Source: Aliidiomarina celeris (GTDB taxonomy: Bacteria > Pseudomonadota > Gammaproteobacteria > Enterobacterales > Alteromonadaceae). Taken from it: a stretch of DNA of 64,000 bases. The translations under genes and the position numbers were made by a program. The DNA is taken from contig NZ_QMIL01000003.1 in assembly GCF_003316875.1 (NCBI RefSeq), positions 1 to 64,000 of the forward strand, written 5' to 3'. Of this stretch, positions 8,204 to 16,891 are shown piece after piece (position 1 is the stretch's first letter; the number at the start of each line of letters is the position of its first letter). The notes below the pieces were generated by a model. It made no database searches and had not been told where the DNA came from. It saw only the letters and a program-made list of their open reading frames with translations.

Positions 8204-9277
8204 ATGAACGATATATTGTTAGAAAGCCCACCTTATGGATTACCGAAAGCTGAAAAGCAGGCGATCTTAGTTGGTGAACTGCAACGCTTAACGCTGCATC
8301 ATCAACGCTACTGCCCGCATTACCAAGCCCTTTTTGGACATGTCGAGCCGCAGAGTATTGAACGTGTTGAGCACGTTCCCTTTTTGACCGTACCCTTGTT
8401 CAAGCAACGACGCTTGCAAAGTATCCCGCAGGAGCAGGTGTTCAAAGTACTGCAGTCGTCTGGTACCACCGGGCAAACACCCTCACAGATTATTCTCGAC
8501 GCAGAAACCGCGAAGCTGCAAAGCAAAGTACTAGTGAAAATTATGCAGGAGTGGCTGGGCAAAGGGCGTCGGCATATGCTCATTTGGGATCACCCGAATG
8601 TGATTAAGGACAGAGCGTCGTTTTCCGCGCGAGGTGCTGGAATTCAAGGGCTTTCATTTCTTGGGCGTGATCATACTTATGCGCTCAATGACGACATGAC
8701 GCTGAATATCGATGCAATTCGGGACTTTTACGAGCGTTTTGGAAGTAAGCCGGTACTGATGTTTGGCTTTACTTTTATGGTTTGGAAATATGGGGTACAA
8801 GCGCTTGCACACGCGGGTGTGCAGTTAAACTTTGAAGACGCCGTGCTACTACATAGTGGCGGCTGGAAGAAGCTCCAAGACGAGGCCGTCAGTGCGCAAA
8901 CTTTTAACCATACGGTTGCGGAGCACCTAGGCTCAATTAATGTGCACAATTTTTATGGCATGGTGGAGCAGGTCGGTTCTGTATTTGTTGAGTGTGAGGA
9001 AGGGCATTTGCACTGCCCGAATACCGCGGATGTTTTAATACGCCAGCCCGGGAATTGGCACGTTGTAGAGCACGGAGAAGCGGGCGTAATTCAAGTGCTT
9101 TCAGCCATTCCTGAAAGTTATCCCGGTCATAGTTTGTTGACTGAAGACCGAGGACGAGTTCTGGGCGAAGATGACTGCCCATGCGGTCGCAAAGGAAAAT
9201 ATTTTGAGGTGCTAGGACGTATGGCGAAGGTTGAAGCTCGGGGGTGTAGTGATACGTTTGAAGGAAGTACGACATGA
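8204..9277 (+). CDS. LuxE-like acyl-protein synthetase
   Basis: LuxE-family acyl-activating enzyme of 357 residues. It shows the P-loop-like SSGTTGQTPSQI and, later, NVHNFYGMVEQVGSVF, the equivalent of the A5 motif. A CPCGRKGKYFEVLGR segment near the C-terminus, with paired cysteines, is also present. In luminous bacteria LuxE passes a fatty acyl group to LuxC. Here the luxC-like gene follows with a four-base overlap, but there is no luxA, luxB or luxD, so light production is not the role. It starts two bases after the AMP-ligase stop. Confidence 0.85.
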   Translation: MNDILLESPPYGLPKAEKQAILVGELQRLTLHHQRYCPHYQALFGHVEPQSIERVEHVPFLTVPLFKQRRLQSIPQEQVFKVLQSSGTTGQTPSQIILDAETAKLQSKVLVKIMQEWLGKGRRHMLIWDHPNVIKDRASFSARGAGIQGLSFLGRDHTYALNDDMTLNIDAIRDFYERFGSKPVLMFGFTFMVWKYGVQALAHAGVQLNFEDAVLLHSGGWKKLQDEAVSAQTFNHTVAEHLGSINVHNFYGMVEQVGSVFVECEEGHLHCPNTADVLIRQPGNWHVVEHGEAGVIQVLSAIPESYPGHSLLTEDRGRVLGEDDCPCGRKGKYFEVLGRMAKVEARGCSDTFEGSTT

Positions 9278-10440
9278 CGTGGCAAGTAATCAACCCAGTT
9301 GGCATAGCACCTAAACTTGCTCCATTTGCACATGCGTCTTTTTTTGCTTTTACCGAAAGCCTCTCACGAAGCTTAATGCAGGCGCCTGAAGTGAGGCTAT
9401 TTCCCGATTTAGTGGCGCTTGGATATTGGCTGCGCAAATCGAATATGTTGGCCTTAGCAGAGGGTTATGAGCATTTGGCGATTAGACCTGTGGGGAACGT
9501 ATTTCACGCCGCGCCCGGTAATGTCGACAGCTTGTTTGTGTACTCCGGGATACTGAGTTTACTGTGCGGAAACGCGAATATTATCCGCCTCTCGTCAAAA
9601 ACTGGCGGCAGTGCAGATTTACTCTGTGAGCACATTGCGCGTATTTCGCCTGACCACCCAGGCGCATCGGCTAGATTTCAATTGATTCGCTGTGAGAGAG
9701 ATGACCCTAAGCTGACGGCACTGCAAGCGAGTGCAGATGCGCGTGTGTTGTGGGGCTCAAATGAAGGTATTCGCGCGCTTAAACGCGTTGAAACTTCCGC
9801 ACACTGTCGAGATATTGTATTTGCCCACAAGATTTCGTTCTCAGTACTCGGCATGGATGCACTTTTGCGCGTCGATAAACCGACACTTGAGCAATTAGTT
9901 TCTGATTTTTGTCGAGATAATTTGACCTTCGCGCAGCAGGCGTGTTCCTCTTCCAAGCTGTTGATTTGGAAAGGGAATAGAGAAAAATTGATTGCCGCGC
10001 AAGAAAGGTTCTGGCAGGCGTTTGAAGCTTACCTTGGCACAGAAGCTGCACGGCAAAAATATCAGTTTACAGATAGTGAGCGTTATCAAGCGCTTAATAA
10101 TGCGCAAGACATGGCAATGGCGGGGTTAGTTGACGGAAACGTCCAGCACTCAGGCGTTTTACGCGTTTGGGCAGAAAAGGTATCGCCTCAATTTGAAGAA
10201 GCGCACGGTGGCGCAGGGCTTTTCGTTGAAAGCCAAGTAAGCGAATTACGAGAACTGAACCGCTTCCTCACCCCAGCGTACCAAACTATGAGTTATTGGG
10301 GCGTGGACAACGTTGAAGAATGGCTAAAGCACTGCCTTGTGGGTGTCGATAGAATAGTACCCGTAGGCCAAGCGTTGAACTTCGACACGGTTTGGGATGG
10401 GATGGATTTAGTGAGGGTTTTGGGGCGGGTTATCTCCTAA
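9274..10440 (+). CDS. LuxC-like acyl-CoA/acyl-protein reductase
   Basis: Aldehyde-dehydrogenase-fold acyl reductase of 388 residues. The LuxC-type nucleophile region [12 protein letters not shown] is present, as are [19 protein letters not shown] and the EAHGGAGLF region near the C-terminus. It should reduce an enzyme- or CoA-bound acyl group to an aldehyde with NADPH, working with the preceding LuxE homologue. Together with the ACP, ligase and SDR this makes a five-gene acyl-processing block inserted between pseudaminic acid and phosphonate genes. The aldehyde's fate is not evident from sequence. Confidence 0.85.
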   Translation: MTWQVINPVGIAPKLAPFAHASFFAFTESLSRSLMQAPEVRLFPDLVALGYWLRKSNMLALAEGYEHLAIRPVGNVFHAAPGNVDSLFVYSGILSLLCGNANIIRLSSKTGGSADLLCEHIARISPDHPGASARFQLIRCERDDPKLTALQASADARVLWGSNEGIRALKRVETSAHCRDIVFAHKISFSVLGMDALLRVDKPTLEQLVSDFCRDNLTFAQQACSSSKLLIWKGNREKLIAAQERFWQAFEAYLGTEAARQKYQFTDSERYQALNNAQDMAMAGLVDGNVQHSGVLRVWAEKVSPQFEEAHGGAGLFVESQVSELRELNRFLTPAYQTMSYWGVDNVEEWLKHCLVGVDRIVPVGQALNFDTVWDGMDLVRVLGRVIS

Positions 10441-10450
10441 ACGAGGGATT

Positions 10451-11752
10451 ATGAAAATAGTATATGTAGGAATGAGCGCTGACTTAGTTCATCCAGGGCA
10501 TTTGAACGTTCTCAAAGAGGCCCAAAAATACGGTGAAGTGGTCGTGGGTTTACTGACTGATGAGGCGATAGCTTCATACAAAAGAATTCCGTTTATGGAG
10601 TTCGAAATGCGTCGACAAGTAATCGAGAGCTTGAAAGTTGTTTCTCGGGTTGTTCCGCAAACTACATTGGACTATGTTCCAAATTTAAGAGAAATAAGAC
10701 CTGATTATGTGGTGCATGGTGATGATTGGAGAGAAGGTGTTCAGCAGCGCACTCGACAAGCGGTGATTGATGCATTAGCCGAGTGGGGTGGGGAATTGAT
10801 TGAAGTGCCCTACACGAAAGGTATTTCCTCTACTCAGCTCAACCGAGCCCTCAAGGAAATCGGTACGACTCCTGAAATTCGTCTGAAATCATTACGAAGA
10901 ATGCTCAAGGTAAAACCTTTAGTTCGCTTTTTAGACATTCATAACGCGTTGTCAGGCCTGATTATAGAGAATACTTATGTCGTGGATGAGAATGGTAAAC
11001 GTCGCGAGTTTGACGGGATGTGGGGGAGCTCGCTGACCGATTCCACAGCAAAGGGTAAACCGGATATTGAAGCGGTGGATGTGTCGGCACGTATGACCAC
11101 CCTAAATGAAGTACTTGAGGTGACCACAAAACCGATTATTTATGATGCAGATACCGGTGGGCAGCCTGAACATTTTGCTTTTACGGTAAAGACACTTGAG
11201 CGGTTGGGTGTATCAGCGGCGATTATTGAAGACAAAACAGGTCTTAAGAAAAATTCATTGTTTGGTGCCGATGTGCCACAAACGCAAGATTCGATTGAGA
11301 ATTTCTGTCATAAGATCAAAGTGGGTAAAGCAGCGCAGGCGACCGATGACTTTATGATTGTTGCGCGTATTGAAAGTTTGATATTGGGACGGGGCATTGA
11401 TGATGCGATTGAGCGTGCAGAAGCCTTTTTAAACGCTGGCGCGGACGCCATCATGATTCACTCGCGTGAGAAGACGCCGGATGAGATTTTAGAGTTCTGC
11501 CGTCGTTACAACGAGATTCCAAACCGCAAACCATTGGTTGCCGTGCCTTCAAGCTATAACAGCATTACCGAAGATGAACTGCAGGCTGCGGGTGTAAATA
11601 TTGTCATTTATGCGAATCAATTGCTGCGCAGTGCCTACCCGGCTATGGTCGACACCGCTAAGTCGATTTTGACTCATCAGCGCTCCAAAGAGTGTGACGC
11701 AAAGATGTTGCCGATTAAGGATATCTTAGAGCTGATTCCAGGTACGAAATAA
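10451..11752 (+). CDS. pepM: fused cytidylyltransferase / phosphoenolpyruvate phosphomutase
   Basis: The C-terminal half (about residues 145-433) is PEP mutase, which isomerises PEP to phosphonopyruvate and makes the C-P bond. It has the diagnostic EDK(X)5NS motif ([11 protein letters not shown], residues 260-270) and the metal-binding YDADTGG (231-237). The N-terminal part (about 1-135) is a TagD/GCT-type cytidylyltransferase with HPGH (14-17) and YTKGISSTQ. Such fusions couple phosphonate synthesis to CTP activation of the phosphonate alcohol or amine. The start has GAGGGA just upstream. The stop overlaps the next ATG (TAATG). Confidence 0.93.
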   Translation: MKIVYVGMSADLVHPGHLNVLKEAQKYGEVVVGLLTDEAIASYKRIPFMEFEMRRQVIESLKVVSRVVPQTTLDYVPNLREIRPDYVVHGDDWREGVQQRTRQAVIDALAEWGGELIEVPYTKGISSTQLNRALKEIGTTPEIRLKSLRRMLKVKPLVRFLDIHNALSGLIIENTYVVDENGKRREFDGMWGSSLTDSTAKGKPDIEAVDVSARMTTLNEVLEVTTKPIIYDADTGGQPEHFAFTVKTLERLGVSAAIIEDKTGLKKNSLFGADVPQTQDSIENFCHKIKVGKAAQATDDFMIVARIESLILGRGIDDAIERAEAFLNAGADAIMIHSREKTPDEILEFCRRYNEIPNRKPLVAVPSSYNSITEDELQAAGVNIVIYANQLLRSAYPAMVDTAKSILTHQRSKECDAKMLPIKDILELIPGTK

Positions 11753-12876
11753 TGATTGAACCCAAATTAATGTTTGAAGCATTAAAACACGAGGGCGTTG
11801 AGCTCTTTGCTGGCGTGCCGGATTCACTGCTCAAGAACTTCTGTGCCTATGTCGATGACAATGCCGCTGAAGGCGAGCATATTATTACCGCGAATGAAGG
11901 TAATGCAGTGGCATTGGCTGCGGGCTACCACATGACCACGGGTAAAGTGGCGGCGGTGTATATGCAAAACTCAGGGCTTGGAAACACGGTTAATCCGTTA
12001 ACCTCGTTGACCGACCCAGAAGTGTATAAAATCCCACTGCTGATGATCATCGGGTGGCGTGGCGAGCCGGGTGTCAAAGACGAGCCACAGCATGTGAAGC
12101 AAGGGCGTATTACTGCCGAGCAGCTCGATTTATTGGGTGTGTCTTATGAAGTGCTGAGTGCCGATAGTGACTATGAGGCAATTGTGAAGCGTTTGATGGC
12201 AACGGCGAATAGCACGCAAGCGCCTGTGGCTTTACTGGTTAAAAAGAACGCATTTGCTAGTTATAAGAGCCAGCGTAAGCCGGATAGCCCGTCTGCATTA
12301 AAGCGCGAAGATGCGCTTGCAGCACTGTTAGATGTGACGGGTGATGATTTACTAGTATCAACCACCGGTAAAACCTCACGTGAAGTGTTTGAGCTTCGGG
12401 TCAAACGCGGTGAAGCGCAACGCGACTTTTTAACCGTGGGTGGCATGGGCCATACCTCGTCTATTGCTCTTGGTGCAGCGCTGGGTAACCCAGATAAGCG
12501 CGTGGTCTGTATTGACGGTGATGGCTCGGCCTTGATGCACTTAGGTGCGATGCCGATTATTGGCGATGTGAAGCCAAAGAACTTAGTACATGTATTATTA
12601 AATAACGCGGCGCATGAATCAGTTGGTGGTCAGCCTACAGTGGGCGGACGCTTCGACTTTGCTGCACTGGCTAAGGCTAGCGGTTATCTTCATTATGCAT
12701 TCGCCTCTACTGAGGATGAGATACTAAGTGCATGGCAGAGCTTACCGCGGGGCGAAGGACCTGTGATGCTGGAAGTTAAAATCACCACTGGTTCACGCGA
12801 CGACTTGGGTCGTCCGACCTCGACGGCAGAAGAAAACAAGCTGGCCTTTATGGCGTTTGCTGGAACCATTCGTTGA
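11752..12876 (+). CDS. ppd: phosphonopyruvate decarboxylase
   Basis: TPP-dependent decarboxylase turning phosphonopyruvate into phosphonoacetaldehyde, the step that makes PEP mutase run forward. The 374-residue product has the cofactor-activating glutamate in ITANEGNAVALAAGYH and the TPP/Mg motif GDGSALMHLGA...NNAAHES. The usual size for Ppd is about 370-380 residues. It overlaps pepM by one base (TAATG), so the pair is translationally coupled. Confidence is high because of both sequence and neighbour. Confidence 0.92.
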   Translation: MIEPKLMFEALKHEGVELFAGVPDSLLKNFCAYVDDNAAEGEHIITANEGNAVALAAGYHMTTGKVAAVYMQNSGLGNTVNPLTSLTDPEVYKIPLLMIIGWRGEPGVKDEPQHVKQGRITAEQLDLLGVSYEVLSADSDYEAIVKRLMATANSTQAPVALLVKKNAFASYKSQRKPDSPSALKREDALAALLDVTGDDLLVSTTGKTSREVFELRVKRGEAQRDFLTVGGMGHTSSIALGAALGNPDKRVVCIDGDGSALMHLGAMPIIGDVKPKNLVHVLLNNAAHESVGGQPTVGGRFDFAALAKASGYLHYAFASTEDEILSAWQSLPRGEGPVMLEVKITTGSRDDLGRPTSTAEENKLAFMAFAGTIR

Positions 12877-12895
12877 TACGAGAAGGGATTTAGCA

Positions 12896-14002
12896 ATGAA
12901 TGAATGGCGTTATCACAATCCAGTACGACTTGAGGCTACGGCGCTTGAGAGCTTGCCGAAGCTGATGCAAACGCTAGGTGCTGCAACGGGCAAGTGGCTT
13001 CTGGTCACTTCAGCAGGAATGACTCTCCGCGGTGTCACCGAGCGAGTGAAGGCGTTAACTTCAACGCTGGATATCGACTGGCTCGTACATGATGCGGTCA
13101 CGCCAAACCCGGAGCTGGATGACTTAGATGCAGTTACGGCTCGTTTGCTGCCCGACAACATTGTTGGGGTCGTCGCTCTTGGTGGCGGCAGCGTGCTCGA
13201 TGCAGCAAAAGTTCTGGCGGTGACGTTACCGTATGCTGAATTGAATTCACTGAAGGCAAGCTTGCGTGAAGGTAAGGGGCAGCAATGGCAAACGAAACTG
13301 CCGTTGATAGCTATTCCCACCACCTCAGGAACTGGCGCGGAAGTAACGCCGTTTGCCACGGTGTGGGACCAAACCGAGCATAAGAAATATTCAGTCACCG
13401 GCACGCTGGTGTTGCCGGATATTGCCTTGCTTGACCCTACGTTAACGCATAGCCTGCCAGAAACTGAAACGCTGAATACGGGGTTAGACGCGATTTCCCA
13501 TGCTTGTGAGTCGCTTTGGAACGTGAATAAAACCCCGGTCAGTGAAGCGTATGCACGCCTAGCGTTAACCTTGGCGAAGACGGCCTTGCCAACAGTACTT
13601 GCGACACCAGATGATGCAGCTGCTCGCGCGGCGATGCAGCAAGCGAGTGTGCTCGCTGGACTTGCGATTAGTCAAACGAGAACAGCGATTGCGCATGCGA
13701 TTTCGTATCCGCTCACCAGTCACTTCGATGTGCCTCATGGACTGGCGTGTAGCTTTACCCTTTCGAATATCATTACTGAATTTACACCACAGTGTGATGA
13801 CTATGATTTAGTGGTTTTGCTTGGGCGTGTAAAAACGATGCTTGATGATCTAGATCTATTTGGGAAGATATATAAATACGTCAACCGAGAGCAGATAGCT
13901 GCCCTGAAAAGTGAAATGGTTCACTCAGAACGAACAGGAAACTCAACTTTAAAATTAATCAAGTTAGAAAATCTTATTGAGGAGAAGCCTTTATTGAGAT
14001 GA
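12896..14002 (+). CDS. iron-containing alcohol dehydrogenase, probable phosphonoacetaldehyde reductase
   Basis: Group III alcohol dehydrogenase of 368 residues with GGGSVLDAAK (NAD binding), PTTSGTGAEVTPFATV, and metal ligands in DAISHACES and AHAISYPLTSHFDVPHG. Next to pepM and ppd it most likely reduces phosphonoacetaldehyde to 2-hydroxyethylphosphonate, like PhpC and FomC. The start at 12896 is preferred over an upstream in-frame ATG at 12857 because GAAGGGA precedes it. Base composition turns A+T-rich in the last 170 bp, and the C-terminal tail (from about VKTMLDDLDLF) looks less typical than the rest, so a recombination joint may lie there. Confidence 0.85.
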   Translation: MNEWRYHNPVRLEATALESLPKLMQTLGAATGKWLLVTSAGMTLRGVTERVKALTSTLDIDWLVHDAVTPNPELDDLDAVTARLLPDNIVGVVALGGGSVLDAAKVLAVTLPYAELNSLKASLREGKGQQWQTKLPLIAIPTTSGTGAEVTPFATVWDQTEHKKYSVTGTLVLPDIALLDPTLTHSLPETETLNTGLDAISHACESLWNVNKTPVSEAYARLALTLAKTALPTVLATPDDAAARAAMQQASVLAGLAISQTRTAIAHAISYPLTSHFDVPHGLACSFTLSNIITEFTPQCDDYDLVVLLGRVKTMLDDLDLFGKIYKYVNREQIAALKSEMVHSERTGNSTLKLIKLENLIEEKPLLR

Positions 14003-14091
14003 GATTAATTTTTCAAAATAGATGAGCCTATAAAACTTTATTTTTGTGGAGAGTCTAACAGGCTCAACTTTGAAAATTTTGGAATATTTTT

Positions 14092-15543
14092 ATGCATGTG
14101 ACAGAGTTAAACGGTGGTTGTTATGTCGCGCCTGCAAATCCGGCTGGTCGCAAACTTTTAGCTGATATTAAGTTAAATGGAGTCACTGTTCTAGGATTGA
14201 TAGATAATTTAAAACAAGCTGAAGACATTGTTGAACCTCCTAAGCGATTACCTCCAAGTGATATAATTATCGTCGCACGCGGAGATGCTCAAGAGAGAGT
14301 TTGTGATGGTTTGATTGCTCGCGGCTTTCCAAGAAATCAGATTTATCTGCAGCAATCCGATCTTTTCATCGTGCCGATGAAAAAAAAGTCAATTTTATTG
14401 AGACGTTTTAGAGATTGTTTGTTGCGTTACTTTATCACAATATCAAGATTGATAACGCCAAAGGGTGGTGTTGTTTATTATTCCGAGAATTTTGTTGACT
14501 GCAATATTCTTTTAACTTATCGGCGTCATTTAAAACTAGAACCAAAGCAACCAGTATTAGTATGTAGACGGTTACAACGGCAGTCAGTCTTACTTGAAAG
14601 TAATGATGTGATAAAATCCTTATGGGGCACTTGGTGGTTCCTTAGCAGAGCTAGGGTTATTGTAATTGATCATGAATACACTGGGACTTTTTTTTCCTTA
14701 ATTCGCTCCCATTGTAAGGTTGTGCAGCTTTGGCATGGCTTGCCCTATAAGCATATTTCAGGAAACAAGCACTATCTTAAAAAACCTGATGACAGCTTCA
14801 TTTCTAGTTCAGAATGGTATAATCGTGAATTTTTTTCATCATGTTTTTCTGCTAAGCAATTTTTTTCTATGGGCTATTCTAGAAATGATGCATTCCTTCA
14901 AATCGATAGCGATATTGATTGGTGTAATTGCCCCTCACGAGCAGATTTAGAAAAAGTCATCTCAAAAACAGGTCCTTTGTGGTTCTATATGCCTACTTAT
15001 CGTGAGGGACAAATTACTTTAGAGCAATTAGATCTTGAGAGATTAAATGCTCTATGTATACAACTGGGAAAGAGCTTTGTTTTGAAATTACACCCATTTA
15101 TCTCTAGACAATTAGAGTCTATGACTAGTCTCAATGAGAGTGATAATGAAGTATTACCTTTGTCAGGTTTCGAACATATTTATTTGTTTCCAAGTGGGAT
15201 GAACGTATACCCTTGGTTAGCAAAGAGCAAAGCGTTGATTACAGACTATTCTTCAGTGGTATCAGATTATCTGCTTCATGATCATCCTATAATATTTTAT
15301 CAGTACGATTCATCAGATTACTCTAAAATAAGAGGTCAGTCAGTAGTCGATGAAGCGCATTTTATATGTGGTCCGGTGGCTTATGATTTCACTGAATTGT
15401 GTGGTGTGTTGCGTCAACTGGATGAACAACACGATAGTTGGAGAGCGGAGCGAGAAAGATTAAAAGGTAGGTTGCAGTTAACTGAGAAGCCAGCTACTAC
15501 GACAATAGCCCAGTACATTTCTGCACTTGCAAAAAAGGAGTGA
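14092..15543 (+). CDS. CDP-glycerol glycerophosphotransferase family (TagF-like), possible phosphonate transferase
   Basis: A 483-residue protein. The C-terminal two thirds is a TagB/TagF-type GT-B domain with VVQLWHGLPYKHISG, FVLKLHPF and LITDYSSVVSDYLLHDHP. That family transfers glycerol phosphate from CDP-glycerol. Given pepM with its fused cytidylyltransferase just upstream, it may instead move 2-hydroxyethylphosphonate from a CDP carrier onto the glycan (inference). The first 85 or so residues form a small Rossmann-like module (VLGLIDN, DIIIVARGD) also found in other proteins here. Strikingly A+T-rich compared with pepM-ppd. Confidence 0.8.
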   Translation: MHVTELNGGCYVAPANPAGRKLLADIKLNGVTVLGLIDNLKQAEDIVEPPKRLPPSDIIIVARGDAQERVCDGLIARGFPRNQIYLQQSDLFIVPMKKKSILLRRFRDCLLRYFITISRLITPKGGVVYYSENFVDCNILLTYRRHLKLEPKQPVLVCRRLQRQSVLLESNDVIKSLWGTWWFLSRARVIVIDHEYTGTFFSLIRSHCKVVQLWHGLPYKHISGNKHYLKKPDDSFISSSEWYNREFFSSCFSAKQFFSMGYSRNDAFLQIDSDIDWCNCPSRADLEKVISKTGPLWFYMPTYREGQITLEQLDLERLNALCIQLGKSFVLKLHPFISRQLESMTSLNESDNEVLPLSGFEHIYLFPSGMNVYPWLAKSKALITDYSSVVSDYLLHDHPIIFYQYDSSDYSKIRGQSVVDEAHFICGPVAYDFTELCGVLRQLDEQHDSWRAERERLKGRLQLTEKPATTTIAQYISALAKKE

Positions 15544-15544
15544 G

Positions 15545-16891
15545 TTAGTGACCTGCAAGGTAATCGATAATTTGTTCCCCCCAGCCTAATTCTAAGCTAC
15601 GTGTTCGAAGGAATTCATAGCTGTCTCTGGAGCATATCAGAATGCCATCATTTGACTTGATCATTGTTTGTTCCGGATTAACACATGGATAACCCAGATA
15701 GTTATCACCTTCTATTGCTGATGAATCGAGTATGCCTGCTATCGGGATGTCGAATGTGCGCAACATGTGCAACCAGTTACGACACCAGATACCTTTACCC
15801 CATAACCAGACTGAGTTAAACCCAGTGGCAGCTTTAAGCGCCTTAGCTAAGATAGGGCCATCGAATTGCTGTACAGCGAAAGGGACCGCATCAGAACGCA
15901 AAGCATAGGCTGGTGATGTCAATTCTAAATTAGTCCGATTGGTTGGACTTGAGCATAACTTTGCCAGTAAAGACCACCAGGCTTCTGCGTCTTCCGAAGC
16001 AGCCGTATCGCGCCTTTGTTGTAGTGCAAGGTATAGTCTTTGAGCACGTCTTGATGATTTTGATAATGCAAATTGTGAGGCTAAGGGGGAAAATAGATTA
16101 TGACAAAGCAAGTACTGATCAGACTGCATTGAAAGCTCTGCCAGTCCATGCAGGGCACTGATTTTTAAAGGCTCTGTTAGCTTTTTCTGTAATATCAGTT
16201 GGGAAAGATAATAAGTTAAAATACGGATATACGCATCAAAATGGTGAGCCATATCAGCAGAACGGCTATTGGGTAATTTATGATAGATAACCCCCGTTTG
16301 GTGCAAGGTAACTGCTTGCATACCTGATAAAGCTAATTTCCAGTGAAAATCGTAATCCTCCAATGCATTTTTAGTGATAGCGTTGTAGCTGAAGCCCCCC
16401 TGCTTTCGTACGGCCTCAATAGGATATAATCCGGCATGAAGTGGCGCGATGTTACCGATCATTAAGGCTTGTAAAAGGTGATCAAATTTAGGAATACCAT
16501 CAATGGCTTGTTCGCCTTTGACTAATTGGTAACCACTAAAACAGATATGATTTGGCGTATGTATCAGCAAGCGAACTTGTCGCTCTACACAGTCAGGTAA
16601 CAATTCATCATCCGCATCAAGAAACTTAATAAAGCTGCCGATAGCTGCTGCGATGCCCCGGTTTCTAGCACGGGCTACACCTTGATTATTTTGGCGTACT
16701 ATTGTTACCCGCTTGTCTTTGCGAAGCTCTGAGGGATAATGGATTTCTTGTTCAGAGCCATCATCAATGACAATAATATCAAGGTTATTATGGCTTTGCT
16801 GCAGGCAACTGGCGAGAGCTCTGCACAGTAATGTTTGTTGATTGAAACAAGGAATAATAATACTTACACAGACGTCTTTAGGCGATATCAT
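15545..16891 (-). CDS. GT2 glycosyltransferase with C-terminal Rossmann-like module
   Basis: 448 residues. The N-terminal GT-A domain is clear: CVSIIIPCFNQQ, IIVIDDGSEQE, GVARARNRGIAAA and the DXD-type FLDADDELLP. It should add one sugar of the repeat in the cytoplasm. Residues about 360-448 are a second module (VWLWGKGIWCRNWL, GILDSSA, DGILICSRDSYEFLR) resembling the nucleotide-binding half of PglD. It converges with the TagF-like gene one base away, and its start overlaps the asnB stop by 14 bases. Donor and acceptor sugars are unknown. Confidence 0.82.
   Translation of the reverse strand: MISPKDVCVSIIIPCFNQQTLLCRALASCLQQSHNNLDIIVIDDGSEQEIHYPSELRKDKRVTIVRQNNQGVARARNRGIAAAIGSFIKFLDADDELLPDCVERQVRLLIHTPNHICFSGYQLVKGEQAIDGIPKFDHLLQALMIGNIAPLHAGLYPIEAVRKQGGFSYNAITKNALEDYDFHWKLALSGMQAVTLHQTGVIYHKLPNSRSADMAHHFDAYIRILTYYLSQLILQKKLTEPLKISALHGLAELSMQSDQYLLCHNLFSPLASQFALSKSSRRAQRLYLALQQRRDTAASEDAEAWWSLLAKLCSSPTNRTNLELTSPAYALRSDAVPFAVQQFDGPILAKALKAATGFNSVWLWGKGIWCRNWLHMLRTFDIPIAGILDSSAIEGDNYLGYPCVNPEQTMIKSNDGILICSRDSYEFLRTRSLELGWGEQIIDYLAGH

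Noticed and set aside
8204-10440. Bioluminescence operon
   Set aside because: luxC- and luxE-like genes occur without luxA, luxB or luxD and are embedded in glycan genes.
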